Source: JBGVSA01 sp041807905 (GTDB taxonomy: Bacteria; Pseudomonadota; Gammaproteobacteria; Burkholderiales; Rhodocyclaceae). From it: 64,000 nucleotides of DNA. The stretch covers positions 102,471 to 166,470 of the forward strand of contig NZ_JBGVSA010000008.1 in assembly GCF_041807905.1 (NCBI RefSeq), written 5' to 3'. Under the pieces are notes generated by a model. It was not told the origin of the DNA, made no database searches, and saw nothing but the letters and a program-made list of their open reading frames with translations. Positions 9,258-17,949 of the stretch are shown in pieces. The position numbers and the translations under genes were made by a program. The stretch's first letter is position 1; every line of letters starts with the position of its first letter.

Positions 9258-10910
9258 TCACTTGCCTTTCTTTTTCGCCGGTTTGGCTGCCTTGTCCGGG
9301 GGCGCGGCCTTGGTTTTGCCGCCGACCTTCTGGAACTGGGCGTAGGCCTCGGCGGCGATATTGCGAAGCGCCGCGCCTATGCGTGCGTAGTCCGACTCGT
9401 TCAGGTTCGCCAGCGACACGCGGCCCGACGGGCTGGCTGTACCAAAACCCTTGCCCGGCAACAGCACGATGCCGGTCTCTTGCGCGATGCGCAGCAGACC
9501 TTCATTGGGCTTGAGCCGACCCATCAGCCACTTGCAGAAATCGGCACCGTACAACTGGGTCATGATCGGCTCCCAATCAAGCAGGTGGTAGTAGTCGATC
9601 GAGTTGGTGTCCTCCGGGACCGGAAGGCCCAGTTCGCGATAGAGCGCCACCTTGCGACGACGGACGATGCGCTTCATCGCCTTCTTGTATGCCTCTGGCT
9701 CATCCATGAGCGCGAACAGCGAGAACAGCGTCATCTGCGCCTGCACCGGCGTTGACAGCCCGGCCGTGTGATTGAGCGCCACCGTGCGACTGTCGGCAAC
9801 CAGACGATCGATGAACTTGAGCTTGCGCGGCTGGTTGGTGATCGAGCCGTAGCGGTGATCGAGTTCCTTCTGCGTGCTCTCGGGCAGACGGGCGATGAGA
9901 TCGTCGAAAAGGTTGTGCTCATGGGTGGCGACCACGCCCATGCGCCAGCCGGTTGCGCCGAAGTACTTCGAGAACGAATACACCAGGATGGTGTTGTACG
10001 GACACATGGCAAACAGCGAGGTGAAGTTGTCGGCAAATGTGCCATACACGTCGTCCGTCAGCAGAATCAGGTCGGGCCGCTTCTTGACGATGTCGGCGAT
10101 GCGCTGGAGGACTTCGTCGGAGACCTTCACCGACGGCGGGTTGCTCGGATTCACGATGAAGAATGCCTTGACCTTCGGGTCGAGCAACTTGTCCAGTTCC
10201 TTGTTGGTGAACTGCCAGTTGTTCTCCGGCGGTGCGTCGATGTGCACGACGTTGAGCTGGTAGTCGTTGAGTTCGGGAATCTCGATGTACGGCGTAAATA
10301 TGGGCATCCCCAGCGCGATGGTGTCGCCTTTCGAGACCAGATGATTCTCGCGCAGGCTGTTGAAGAGATACGTCATCGCCGCCGTGCCGCCTTCGACGGC
10401 GTACATGTCGAAGTGGCCGGCGAACGGGTAGGTGCCGATCATCTCGCGGTGGATGTACTGCCCGACGATCTTCTCCGACAGCTTGAGCATGCGGTCGGGC
10501 ACCGGATAGTTGCAGCCCAGGATGGCTTCGCACATTTCATAGATGAAGTCGCCCGCCGACAGACCCAACTGGTCGCGCACATACGACACGGACGAGGCGA
10601 TGAACTTCACGCCCGGCACATTGGCGTGCGTGCGGGTGAAGATCTCGAAGCGCGCCTCGATGCCTTCGCGCTGCGGAAATCCTCCTACGCCTTCGGGCAT
10701 GTAGATAAACGAGCGCTCAGCCTCGGCCATGGCGAACAGACCGAACTGGAAGAACCCGTGGCGCGGCTCAGTGGCAAGAAAGTTCGGGTTGCCGCGTCCT
10801 GCATTGAGCATCATCCGGTTGCTCTCGCTGGCGGTGGTGATCAGCACGTCCTTCAGCTCAAAGGGGCTCAGGCCGGCCAACTCTTCAATGCTCTCGAAAT
10901 GCATGGTCAT
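9258..10910 (-). CDS. aspD: Aspartate 4-decarboxylase (bifunctional aspartate aminotransferase)
   Basis: This PLP enzyme converts L-aspartate to L-alanine and CO2. At 550 residues it is the size of known aspartate 4-decarboxylases (about 530), which are larger than ordinary aminotransferases. The fold-type I core contains the Schiff-base lysine K315 in SFSKYFGATGWRMG, the FIVNPSNPPS loop and the LLTDDVYGTF aspartate. The C-terminus ends in a lysine- and proline-rich tail (AAPPDKAAKPAKKKGK) not needed for the fold. It is the last gene of an operon with two aspartate/alanine exchangers. That context supports decarboxylase rather than simple transaminase activity. Decarboxylation with electrogenic exchange would consume protons and generate proton motive force. 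Confidence 0.9.
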   Translation of the reverse strand: MTMHFESIEELAGLSPFELKDVLITTASESNRMMLNAGRGNPNFLATEPRHGFFQFGLFAMAEAERSFIYMPEGVGGFPQREGIEARFEIFTRTHANVPGVKFIASSVSYVRDQLGLSAGDFIYEMCEAILGCNYPVPDRMLKLSEKIVGQYIHREMIGTYPFAGHFDMYAVEGGTAAMTYLFNSLRENHLVSKGDTIALGMPIFTPYIEIPELNDYQLNVVHIDAPPENNWQFTNKELDKLLDPKVKAFFIVNPSNPPSVKVSDEVLQRIADIVKKRPDLILLTDDVYGTFADNFTSLFAMCPYNTILVYSFSKYFGATGWRMGVVATHEHNLFDDLIARLPESTQKELDHRYGSITNQPRKLKFIDRLVADSRTVALNHTAGLSTPVQAQMTLFSLFALMDEPEAYKKAMKRIVRRRKVALYRELGLPVPEDTNSIDYYHLLDWEPIMTQLYGADFCKWLMGRLKPNEGLLRIAQETGIVLLPGKGFGTASPSGRVSLANLNESDYARIGAALRNIAAEAYAQFQKVGGKTKAAPPDKAAKPAKKKGK

Positions 10911-10951
10911 GTTGCGTCTCCAGAATGATCAACGATGCGGCGCCATGCCGC

Positions 10952-12646
10952 TCACATGAAAGCAACCACCAACGGGCCCAACAGCGTGAGCAAGACGTTG
11001 GCCAACGCGTAGGTAATGGCAAATGGCACGGTCGGAACGGAGTTCTCGGCCTTGTCGAGCACTTCGCCGAAAGCGGGGTTGGCGCTGCGCGAGCCGGCCA
11101 ATGCTCCGGCGAAGATTGCGGTGTTGTTGTAGCGCAGTACGTAGCGCCCAATCAGCATGGTGATGATCATCGGGATGATGGTGACCGCCACGCCGACGAG
11201 GAAGATCGTGAAGCCATGCTGCTTGATGGTCTCGACAGCCTGCAGGCCGGACGACAGACCGACCACGACCACGAAGCCGGCCAGACCCAGATCCTTGAGG
11301 ATCTGTACCGCGCCGCCGGGCATCGCACCGAAGGTCTGTTTGCGTGCGCGATACCAGCCGAACAGCAGGCCGGACAGCAACGCGCCTCCGCCGCTGCCCA
11401 GGGTCAGTGGAATCGAACCAATGCGCAGTGTGATCAGCCCGATCAGCAGGCCAACGACCAGGCCGGCGCCCATGTAGACGAAGTCCGTCTTTTCGCTGCG
11501 CGTGATGACGTGGCCGATGAGCGAGGTCACTCGGGCGGTATCTTTTTCCGAGCCGAACACGGTGACCACGTCGCCGTTCTGCACGATCGTCTCCTGCGCC
11601 ATCGGCAGCGCCTTTCCCATGCGGGTGATGCCGACAACGTAGACGCCGTGGCGCACGTCGGGTTTGACATTGGCGGCGAGATCGCCGAGCGAGCGATTGT
11701 TGAGTTTCTCGTTGCTCACCACGACGTCGGTGCGCAGCATCGCCACGTCCATGCCTTCTTCGCCGAATTGTTCGCGGCCCAGTTTGGCGGCCTGTTCCAG
11801 CACGGCGGTACGGCGGCCAACGACGAGCACGATGTCATCCTTCTGCAGGACGAAGCTGGGCACGGCTTCGACGATCTTGCCGCCGCGCTTGACGCGCTCG
11901 ATGGTGATGGGCGGAGAGGAGGACTGCTCCACGTCGGCCACCGTTCTGCCGACCGCGGCGGTCACGCGGTAGACGCGGCCAACCAGTTGCGGCAGCGCTG
12001 CCTGCTGTCCCGGTCCGAGCACCTGAACGCCGGCTTGCATGGCGGTTTCCGCCGCGATCGCGTCCTCGCGAATACCGCGCCCCATGAACTTGGGCAGGAT
12101 ATTCACGCACACGATGATCGCGCCGAACGAACCGAACACGTAAGTCACCGCATAGCCGACAGCCACGTTCGCCTGCAGCAACTTCACTTCATCCGGAGCG
12201 AGGCCCAGTTTTGCGATCGCATCGCCCGCCGTGCCGATGATGGCCGACTGGGTAAGCGCACCCGCGGCGATCCCGGCGGCGAGCCCTTTGTCGAGCCCCG
12301 TGGCGCGAGCCAGCAGCACAGCGGTGAGCAGGCCGGTTGCGGCCAGAACGACGGCCAAGAGGATTTCTCGCACCGATTGCTTGCCGAGCGAATTGAAGAA
12401 CTGCGGTCCGCTTTCATAACCCACCGCGTAGATGAATAAGGCGAACAGTACGGACTTGACGCCCGCGTCGACATTCACGCCCACCTGGCTCACCAGCACG
12501 GCAACGAGCAGCGAACCGGCTACGCCCCCGAGCTGGAATTTGCCGAAGTTGATCTTGCCGATGCGGTATCCCACCGCAAGACACAAGAACAGCGCGATCT
12601 CCGGCGCTCGCGCAAAAATTTCATGGAGCCAAGACACGATGAACAC
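10952..12646 (-). CDS. aspT: Aspartate:alanine exchanger, AspT family (copy 1)
   Basis: This is a 564-residue inner-membrane antiporter of the AAE family. Two blocks of about five transmembrane helices flank a large cytoplasmic region (residues about 200-370) with two TrkA-C-like domains. Family motifs GYESGPQFF, GALTQSAIIGTA and GSGGGALLSGLLFG are present, along with the C-terminal GALAGSRSANPAF. It would exchange external aspartate for internal alanine produced by the adjacent decarboxylase. It lies 41 bp upstream of aspD and 45 bp downstream of a second exchanger, all on one strand. Confidence 0.9.
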   Translation of the reverse strand: MFIVSWLHEIFARAPEIALFLCLAVGYRIGKINFGKFQLGGVAGSLLVAVLVSQVGVNVDAGVKSVLFALFIYAVGYESGPQFFNSLGKQSVREILLAVVLAATGLLTAVLLARATGLDKGLAAGIAAGALTQSAIIGTAGDAIAKLGLAPDEVKLLQANVAVGYAVTYVFGSFGAIIVCVNILPKFMGRGIREDAIAAETAMQAGVQVLGPGQQAALPQLVGRVYRVTAAVGRTVADVEQSSSPPITIERVKRGGKIVEAVPSFVLQKDDIVLVVGRRTAVLEQAAKLGREQFGEEGMDVAMLRTDVVVSNEKLNNRSLGDLAANVKPDVRHGVYVVGITRMGKALPMAQETIVQNGDVVTVFGSEKDTARVTSLIGHVITRSEKTDFVYMGAGLVVGLLIGLITLRIGSIPLTLGSGGGALLSGLLFGWYRARKQTFGAMPGGAVQILKDLGLAGFVVVVGLSSGLQAVETIKQHGFTIFLVGVAVTIIPMIITMLIGRYVLRYNNTAIFAGALAGSRSANPAFGEVLDKAENSVPTVPFAITYALANVLLTLLGPLVVAFM

Positions 12647-12691
12647 CTCACTTTCATTGAAGCGATGTGGAACATGGCCAAGGGCGGATCG

Positions 12692-14401
12692 CTACTGCGG
12701 CGCGACCTGCCCGGCAAGGAACACGATCAATGGCCCCATCAAAGGGAGCACGACGTTGGAGATGGCGTACGTAATGGTGTAACCGAGCAGTGGCGTGGTA
12801 TTGCCGGCGGCGCTGACCACCGCGCTCAGCGCCGGCGTGCTGCATTGCTGTCCGGCGATGGCACCGAGCAGGATGGGGCTCTCGAGTTTGAGCACGTAGC
12901 GGCCAAAGACCAGCGAGCAGGCCGCCGGCAGCAGCGCGATGAGGATGCCGGTCAGCGGCAATGCAATGCCGTAGCTCTTGATGAGTGCAAATGCCTGCGG
13001 GCCGGAAGACAGGCCGACGCATGCGATGAACATCGACAGGCCAAGGTCCTTCATCAACTCGATGGCCGAGGCGGGTATGTTTCCGACCGCAGGGTGCGCG
13101 TTCTGCAGCCATCCGAACACCAGCCCCGAAAGCAGGGCGCCGCCGCCGGTTCCCAGCGAAAACGTGACGCCGCCGAGCTTGACGCCGAACTGCCCGATGA
13201 AGATGCCGAGCACAATGCCGATGCCGGCGAATAGTACGTCGGTCTCGTCGCTGTCTTTGACTATCTTGCCAAGTCGTGTCGCCACATCGTTGATCTCGCT
13301 GGGCAAGCCCTGCAAGCGTACGAGGTCGCCGGTCTGCAGACGCAATCCGGCCAGCATGGGCAGGGCGACGCCTGAGCGCGTCACTGAAACGATGTAGACG
13401 CCTTGCGCGATGCCTTCGCGCTGCGCGCGCCGACGTACGCTGTCGAGCGTGACATCATGCAGGTCGCGGCGATTGAGGATCACGTCACGCGTGTCCACCG
13501 CGAAATCGAGTCCGCTGACGTGGTCCCGCTCGGCGCCGATGGACTCGCCACAGCGCTGGACGCCTTCACGCATACCGGTGAGCAACACGTAGTCACCGGC
13601 TTCGAGCCGCATGTCGTCGGTGGCGTCGATGAGCTTTCCACGACGTTTGATGCGTTCGACATTCACGCGCAGGCCTTCTCCGCGCAGTTCCAGTTCGGCG
13701 ATCGACACGCCGGCCGCGTGCTCAACGACATAGATACGGCCCACGATGTCCGGCAGCGCACGCAAGGCGGTTGCGTCGACTTCTGCGCTCGCCCCGCTCA
13801 TGGTCTTCCAGAGCGCCGCGGCCTCACTGCGCAGATCGATACGAAACATCAACGGAAACAACTGGCTGGTGGCGATCACGATGGTGATCAGGCCGAAGAC
13901 GTAGGTGATCGAATAGGCCGTCACTACATTTGCCTGCAGGTTCTTTATGGCCTCCGGGCTCAGTGGCAATCCAGATATCGCATCGGTCGCCGTGCCGACT
14001 ACCGCAGATTCAGTGGCCGCGCCCGCCATCAGACCGGCGGCGCTCCCCTGATCGAGTCCGAACAGACGCGTGGCCGCCAATACCAGCGCGATTACGATGG
14101 CGACTTCAATCAGGCAGAAACATCCCAACCGTAGTCCCTTGGCATTGAGGTTGGCAAAGAACTGCGGCCCGCCGGCGTAGCCCAGCGAGAAGATGAACAG
14201 GGCGAAGAAGAAGTTCTTGATGGACGCAGCCGGTGTGATGGTGACAAGGCTGCCGATCGCCAGCGCGGCCAGCAGGGTGCCGCACACGCCGCCCAATTGA
14301 ATGGGCCCGAAGCGGATCCGACCAAAAGCGTGACCACATGCAAGAGCCAGGAAGAGAGCAATTTCCGGAGTCTCTTGCAGTACAGACTGCAGTTCGTGCA
14401 T
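12692..14401 (-). CDS. Aspartate:alanine exchanger family transporter (copy 2)
   Basis: This 569-residue paralogue of the downstream AspT has the same architecture: five helices, a two-domain TrkA-C cytoplasmic insert and further helices. The equivalent motifs are diverged (LGYAGGPQFF, GAATESAVVGTA, GTGGGALLSGLVFG, GAIAGQQCSTPAL). It is the promoter-proximal gene of the three-gene operon; a GAGGCGG ribosome site precedes the ATG. The changes in conserved substrate-region motifs (for example ALTQSAIIG to AATESAVVG) suggest a different substrate preference or exchange mode. This is inference; both could serve the same decarboxylase. Confidence 0.85.
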   Translation of the reverse strand: MHELQSVLQETPEIALFLALACGHAFGRIRFGPIQLGGVCGTLLAALAIGSLVTITPAASIKNFFFALFIFSLGYAGGPQFFANLNAKGLRLGCFCLIEVAIVIALVLAATRLFGLDQGSAAGLMAGAATESAVVGTATDAISGLPLSPEAIKNLQANVVTAYSITYVFGLITIVIATSQLFPLMFRIDLRSEAAALWKTMSGASAEVDATALRALPDIVGRIYVVEHAAGVSIAELELRGEGLRVNVERIKRRGKLIDATDDMRLEAGDYVLLTGMREGVQRCGESIGAERDHVSGLDFAVDTRDVILNRRDLHDVTLDSVRRRAQREGIAQGVYIVSVTRSGVALPMLAGLRLQTGDLVRLQGLPSEINDVATRLGKIVKDSDETDVLFAGIGIVLGIFIGQFGVKLGGVTFSLGTGGGALLSGLVFGWLQNAHPAVGNIPASAIELMKDLGLSMFIACVGLSSGPQAFALIKSYGIALPLTGILIALLPAACSLVFGRYVLKLESPILLGAIAGQQCSTPALSAVVSAAGNTTPLLGYTITYAISNVVLPLMGPLIVFLAGQVAPQ

Positions 14402-14685
14402 CAGGATCCGCCTCTTCTGATGAAAAGACAGGCCGGACGTGCCCTAGCCTGGTCTGACTCAGGTTGCGGCGCAGCATGTCGGCGCCAGCGCCTCGCAGAT
14501 ATGTGAGGGTCATGCTAGTTCACGCATGGGCAGTATTCAACGCAGCATCGGTTTGCGGGTCCGCGTCTTCCTGGTCCGCCATGGTGCCGCGCCGCCGCTA
14601 TGAGGCGCTGTGCCTGCATTGATGGGGGATATGCAAAAAGAATGAATGCTCTGGGGCTGTACCTTGGTGCAAGTGAACTTGCACC
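14402..14685. other. Leader/promoter region of the aspartate operon
   Basis: These 284 bp without a supported gene lie upstream of the exchanger operon and downstream of the metallopeptidase. Apart from the inverted repeat at 14666-14685, I see no confident sigma-70 or sigma-54 elements. The promoter for the minus-strand operon should lie here. Confidence 0.5.
14666..14685. repeat. Perfect 9-bp inverted repeat
   Basis: GGTGCAAGT at 14666-14674 and ACTTGCACC at 14677-14685 are perfectly complementary with a 2-bp spacer. They begin immediately after the metallopeptidase stop codon. There is no T tract on either side, so an operator or a weak hairpin is more likely than an intrinsic terminator. 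Confidence 0.6.
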
Positions 14686-15888
14686 TCAGGGCAAGGGTGC
14701 CGGGGTGTCCGACCCTGTGTATTCGCTCGCGATGACCGTACTGCGAGCAAGGTTATGCGAGCCGATTATCCGGTCGACAAAGTAGAGTTTCCTGGCCACG
14801 CTGGCGGGCAGGACAAAGGGATAGAAGTCCGGTTGTCCCATGCTGCGGCACAGTTCATTCATGACTCCGGTCAGACGCAGCCAGCTCGCCAGCAGGTGGA
14901 GAAAGCTATCGGCCTCTTCCGGTGGATCTGCACCAATGTCAGCAGCCGTAAAGTCTGCACGCTGCAGATCGAGATAGTCCGCATCCAGCCCGAAACTGTT
15001 GGCCGTGGCGAGACTGTCGATCATGTGGAGGTAGTGCGCCCAGGTCTCTGCCCAGTCTTCCCACGGATGCACACTGGCGTAGGCGCTGACAAAATGCTGT
15101 GGCCAGTCGGCCGGCGGCCCCGCTTCGTAATGGTGGTTCAGCGCTTCCGCATAGTCCTGTCGCTCATCGCCGAACAGCGCCCGGAAAGGCTGGTGCCACG
15201 CCGTGTCGGCGACCAGTCGGTCCCAATAGTAGTGGCCCACCTCGTGCCGCAGGTGGCCGAGGAGGGTACGGTATGGCTCGCGCAACGCAGTACGCATGCG
15301 TTCGCGTTCGACGTCGTCAGCCTCCAGCACGTTGATCGTGATGACGCCCGCTGAGTGCCCGGTAACGACAGGCGGGGCGTTATCCAGCGTGCGCAGAAAC
15401 TCGAACATCAGTCCGTTCGCCGGATCCTCCCGCAGACGCGAGGCCACGGGCAGCCCCAAGGTGATGAGTTGCGACACCAGCCGTCGCTTGGCCTGTTCGA
15501 TACGGCCCCACAACACACCGTTGTCGGCGTTGCCCAGATCGGGAATCGTGTCATTGAGCCGGCAGGCCATGCACAGGCCGTCCGATTCGTCGCCAAGATC
15601 GGCGAACTCCGGCTCGACCAACCAGTTGCAGGCCGCTGGCGTATCGAGATTGGCGCAACGCCGATAGATTCGGGGCGAGGTGTCGGCGGCCAGTCGCCAT
15701 CCGCCGTCATCGTCGGCCGGTTCGATCGTCGATAGCAGACCGGAATTCGGCTCGTAGCCCAACGCGCGACCGCAGGCCAGGCATTGGCTGTTGCGAAAGA
15801 ACACCGGTTGCCCGCAAGTGCATCGCCAGGCGCGACGCAACGCGGGCACAGCGGTGACGCCGGTCGGGATGCCCAGGGCGGGTGACAT
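14686..15888 (-). CDS. Putative zinc-binding metallopeptidase (zinc-ribbon plus HExxH)
   Basis: This 400-residue protein begins with a zinc-ribbon-like domain (C-x-C about residues 24-26 and CLAC about 37-40). A second cysteine cluster follows (RRCANLDTPAACNW and GLCMACRLN). The central motif HEVGHYYWDRL fits a gluzincin-type HExxH site, followed by acidic residues in EDWAETWAHYLH. This arrangement matches the uncharacterised 'putative zinc-binding metallopeptidase' family (DUF2248). No signal peptide is evident, so it is probably cytoplasmic. The substrate is unknown. It stands alone between two other minus-strand units. Confidence 0.8.
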   Translation of the reverse strand: MSPALGIPTGVTAVPALRRAWRCTCGQPVFFRNSQCLACGRALGYEPNSGLLSTIEPADDDGGWRLAADTSPRIYRRCANLDTPAACNWLVEPEFADLGDESDGLCMACRLNDTIPDLGNADNGVLWGRIEQAKRRLVSQLITLGLPVASRLREDPANGLMFEFLRTLDNAPPVVTGHSAGVITINVLEADDVERERMRTALREPYRTLLGHLRHEVGHYYWDRLVADTAWHQPFRALFGDERQDYAEALNHHYEAGPPADWPQHFVSAYASVHPWEDWAETWAHYLHMIDSLATANSFGLDADYLDLQRADFTAADIGADPPEEADSFLHLLASWLRLTGVMNELCRSMGQPDFYPFVLPASVARKLYFVDRIIGSHNLARSTVIASEYTGSDTPAPLP

Positions 15889-15925
15889 GGCGATCGAATG
15901 GCGTTGGCCGTGGGATTGGGCGCAA

Positions 15926-16195
15926 TCAGCCCGCCAGCGCCTTCTGCTGCGCCCGGCTCACGATGGGCGGCGGGGGCGTCAGGGGCGGCGGGTCGGAAAT
16001 CGGCGGCGGTGGCGCCAGCGGGTCGTCCGGCTCGCTAGGCGGAACGGGCTCGGAGCCTGGCGGTTCGTGCGTGGGTTCGGTGGGCAGATGAGCGCGCAGC
16101 GGCAGCCGGAAGCAGCCTTGGCGCGCCATCTCGCGGATGCTGCGGTGAGGCAGCGGGAACCCCTCGCGGGGTTCCGTATGGAGCGTTGTCATCAT
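15926..16195 (-). CDS. Small proline-rich protein (hypothetical)
   Basis: This is an 89-residue open frame beginning six bases after the csbD stop codon. The first 40 residues are basic and mixed. The remainder is proline-rich (PPGSEPVPPSEPDDP, PPPPISDPPPLTPPPP). No domain is recognised. The short distance to csbD suggests translational coupling. Proline-rich frames can be artefacts of GC-rich DNA, so it may not be expressed. Confidence 0.4.
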   Translation of the reverse strand: MMTTLHTEPREGFPLPHRSIREMARQGCFRLPLRAHLPTEPTHEPPGSEPVPPSEPDDPLAPPPPISDPPPLTPPPPIVSRAQQKALAG

Positions 16196-16201
16196 GGTGC
16201 G

Positions 16202-16387
16202 TCAGGCCTTGTCGATGGCATCCTTGACCTTTTCCTTGGCGTCGCCGTAGCCGGCGCGCACTTTGCCGGTCGCTTGGTCGGCCTGCCCGCGTGCTTCAAG
16301 GTCGCGGTCTTTGGTGGCGCGGCCGGCCACTTCCTTGACCTTGCCTGCGGCTTGCTCGGTACGTCCCTTGATCTGGTCGCGGTTCAT
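16202..16387 (-). CDS. CsbD-family stress-response protein
   Basis: This is a 61-residue hydrophilic protein with the CsbD pattern: MNRDQIKGRTEQAAGKVKEVAGRA, then a second imperfect repeat ATGKVRAGYGDAKEKVKDAIDKA. Such proteins are small, highly charged and probably disordered, and are often induced by general stress. An AAGGA ribosome site precedes the ATG at 16387. The longer in-frame extension upstream lacks family similarity and was not used. Confidence 0.88.
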   Translation of the reverse strand: MNRDQIKGRTEQAAGKVKEVAGRATKDRDLEARGQADQATGKVRAGYGDAKEKVKDAIDKA

Positions 16388-16647
16388 GGTGAGGTCCTTT
16401 CCGTGTGCGTTCAGAGATGCGCCGTTGGGTGGCGCGTAGTGACAGGATAGGTGTGGCCCGCGGGGGGCCTTATCGGATCGACGCGGCTGCCGGCGTAGGA
16501 CAAGCGGGACATCGCGTAGGAATGCCGGCGGTGCCGCGAAGCGCAGGCTAGCGGCGCACATTGCCCCTTATTCCGGCTCTGGAATGATCCGGCGTTCACG
16601 TAGAATCGCGTCTCTTCGTGCGCCGCCGGCGCTTTCGTCTTCGCCGC

Positions 16648-17862
16648 ATGTCCCCGATAGGCCCGTCGCTCAATCCGATCAACCTGCTGATCATCACCGC
16701 GCTGCTCAGCGGCGTGATGCTGCTGGTGCTCGTCTCCATCAAGCGGAGCGGCCTGCCGGGCGTCGCCGATTGGCTGCGCGCCAATCTGCTCATTGTGGGC
16801 TCGTTGATTCTGTTCGCTGCGCGCGGTCGTATCAGTGATTGGGCGTCGATCGTTGTTGCCAATACGATGCTGGCCTGGGGAATGTGCGAAGTCTACATCG
16901 GCCTGGGCCGCTTCTTCGGCCGCCCCATACGACGGGCTGCGCTGGCGTTACCGATGGCTGCAGTGCCGCTGGCGCTGGCGTGGCTGACGTTCGTGACGCC
17001 CAGTTTCAGTCTGCGCGTGGTGTTGATGTCCGTGGTGCACACTGTCATCTGCGCTGCCATTGCCGTGACCGTGGTGCGCTTCCGCCCGCGTTCGCGCCCG
17101 CTCTACAGCTATGGACTGACGATCGGCGTGGCCGCGTTCTTCACCATCGGGCACGCGATTCGCGGCCTGTTCTACCTGTTCGTACATAACGCGGATACGG
17201 CATCGATCATGTCGCCGGGCATGAACGTGGCATTCCTGACGCTCGGGGCGATCGTCATGCCCACGCTCACCATGTGCGCGGTGATGATGGCGCACGACGC
17301 AGTCATGGCCAGCGCCGAGAAAGCGGCCAACACCGATTTTCTGACGCACCTGTTGTCACGCCGTGCCTTGTCCGAAGCCACCGAGCGCGAAATCGCCGGC
17401 GCCGCGCGTACCGGTCGGCCCTTGTGCCTAGTGATGTTCGACATCGACCACTTCAAGGCCATCAACGATACCTACGGCCACGCGGCAGGCGATGCGGTGC
17501 TGAAAGCCTTCGCTTCGCTCGGTCTGGCAACGGTGCGCAGCGACGACTACCTGGGGCGGATGGGCGGCGAGGAATTCGCGTTGCTCTTGCCCGAGACGCC
17601 GCCGGCCGTGGCGGTGGCGATCGCCGAACGCATGCTCATGCGTACCCGCGAACGCGGTGTGCACGTTGGCGGCGAGGTCATCCGCCATACGGTGAGCGCA
17701 GGCGTTGCAGCGTTTGAGCGGGGCGATACGCTTGAGACTCTGCTTGCCGCCGCCGACCGCGCCCTGTACGCCGCCAAGGAGGGGGGACGCAATCGCGTCA
17801 TCCATAACGCGCGCTCCGCGTCGGAGCATCATGTGCAGCGCGCGGAGGCCGCCGAGCGCTGA
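16648..17862 (+). CDS. Membrane-bound diguanylate cyclase (GGDEF)
   Basis: About six transmembrane helices (residues about 10-200) are followed by a GGDEF domain whose active site reads GGEEF (LGRMGGEEFALLLP). Substrate-binding residues are present in FDIDHFKAINDTYGH. The sequence RSDD lies five residues before the active site, so the allosteric inhibitory I-site (RxxD) is intact. The enzyme should make cyclic di-GMP from two GTP and be product-inhibited. The ATG at 16648 gives 404 residues; an in-frame GTG at 16618 would add ten basic residues, and neither has a clear ribosome site. The signal sensed by the membrane part is unknown. Confidence 0.9.
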   Translation: MSPIGPSLNPINLLIITALLSGVMLLVLVSIKRSGLPGVADWLRANLLIVGSLILFAARGRISDWASIVVANTMLAWGMCEVYIGLGRFFGRPIRRAALALPMAAVPLALAWLTFVTPSFSLRVVLMSVVHTVICAAIAVTVVRFRPRSRPLYSYGLTIGVAAFFTIGHAIRGLFYLFVHNADTASIMSPGMNVAFLTLGAIVMPTLTMCAVMMAHDAVMASAEKAANTDFLTHLLSRRALSEATEREIAGAARTGRPLCLVMFDIDHFKAINDTYGHAAGDAVLKAFASLGLATVRSDDYLGRMGGEEFALLLPETPPAVAVAIAERMLMRTRERGVHVGGEVIRHTVSAGVAAFERGDTLETLLAAADRALYAAKEGGRNRVIHNARSASEHHVQRAEAAER

Positions 17863-17879
17863 GACCCAATCTGGTTACA

Positions 17880-17915
17880 GAAAAAAAGAGGCCCGGCCGC
17901 AGAGGCGGCCAGGCC
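17880..17915 (-). terminator. Terminator of the alginate operon
   Basis: A strong GC hairpin at 17888-17915 (arms built from GGCCTGGCCGC and GCGGCCGGGCC on the minus strand) is followed on the minus strand by the T tract complementary to 17880-17887. It lies about 35 bp past the stop of the last alginate-operon gene. Confidence 0.85.
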
Positions 17916-17949
17916 GAGGAGCACCTCACATTTTTTCTGTTCGCTGCGC

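Noticed and set aside
9258..10928. Long plus-strand and other antisense frames opposite aspD, algQ1, algQ2 and katG
   Set aside because: They are codon-bias shadows of GC-rich genes; they have no domains, no ribosome sites and His/Arg-rich composition.
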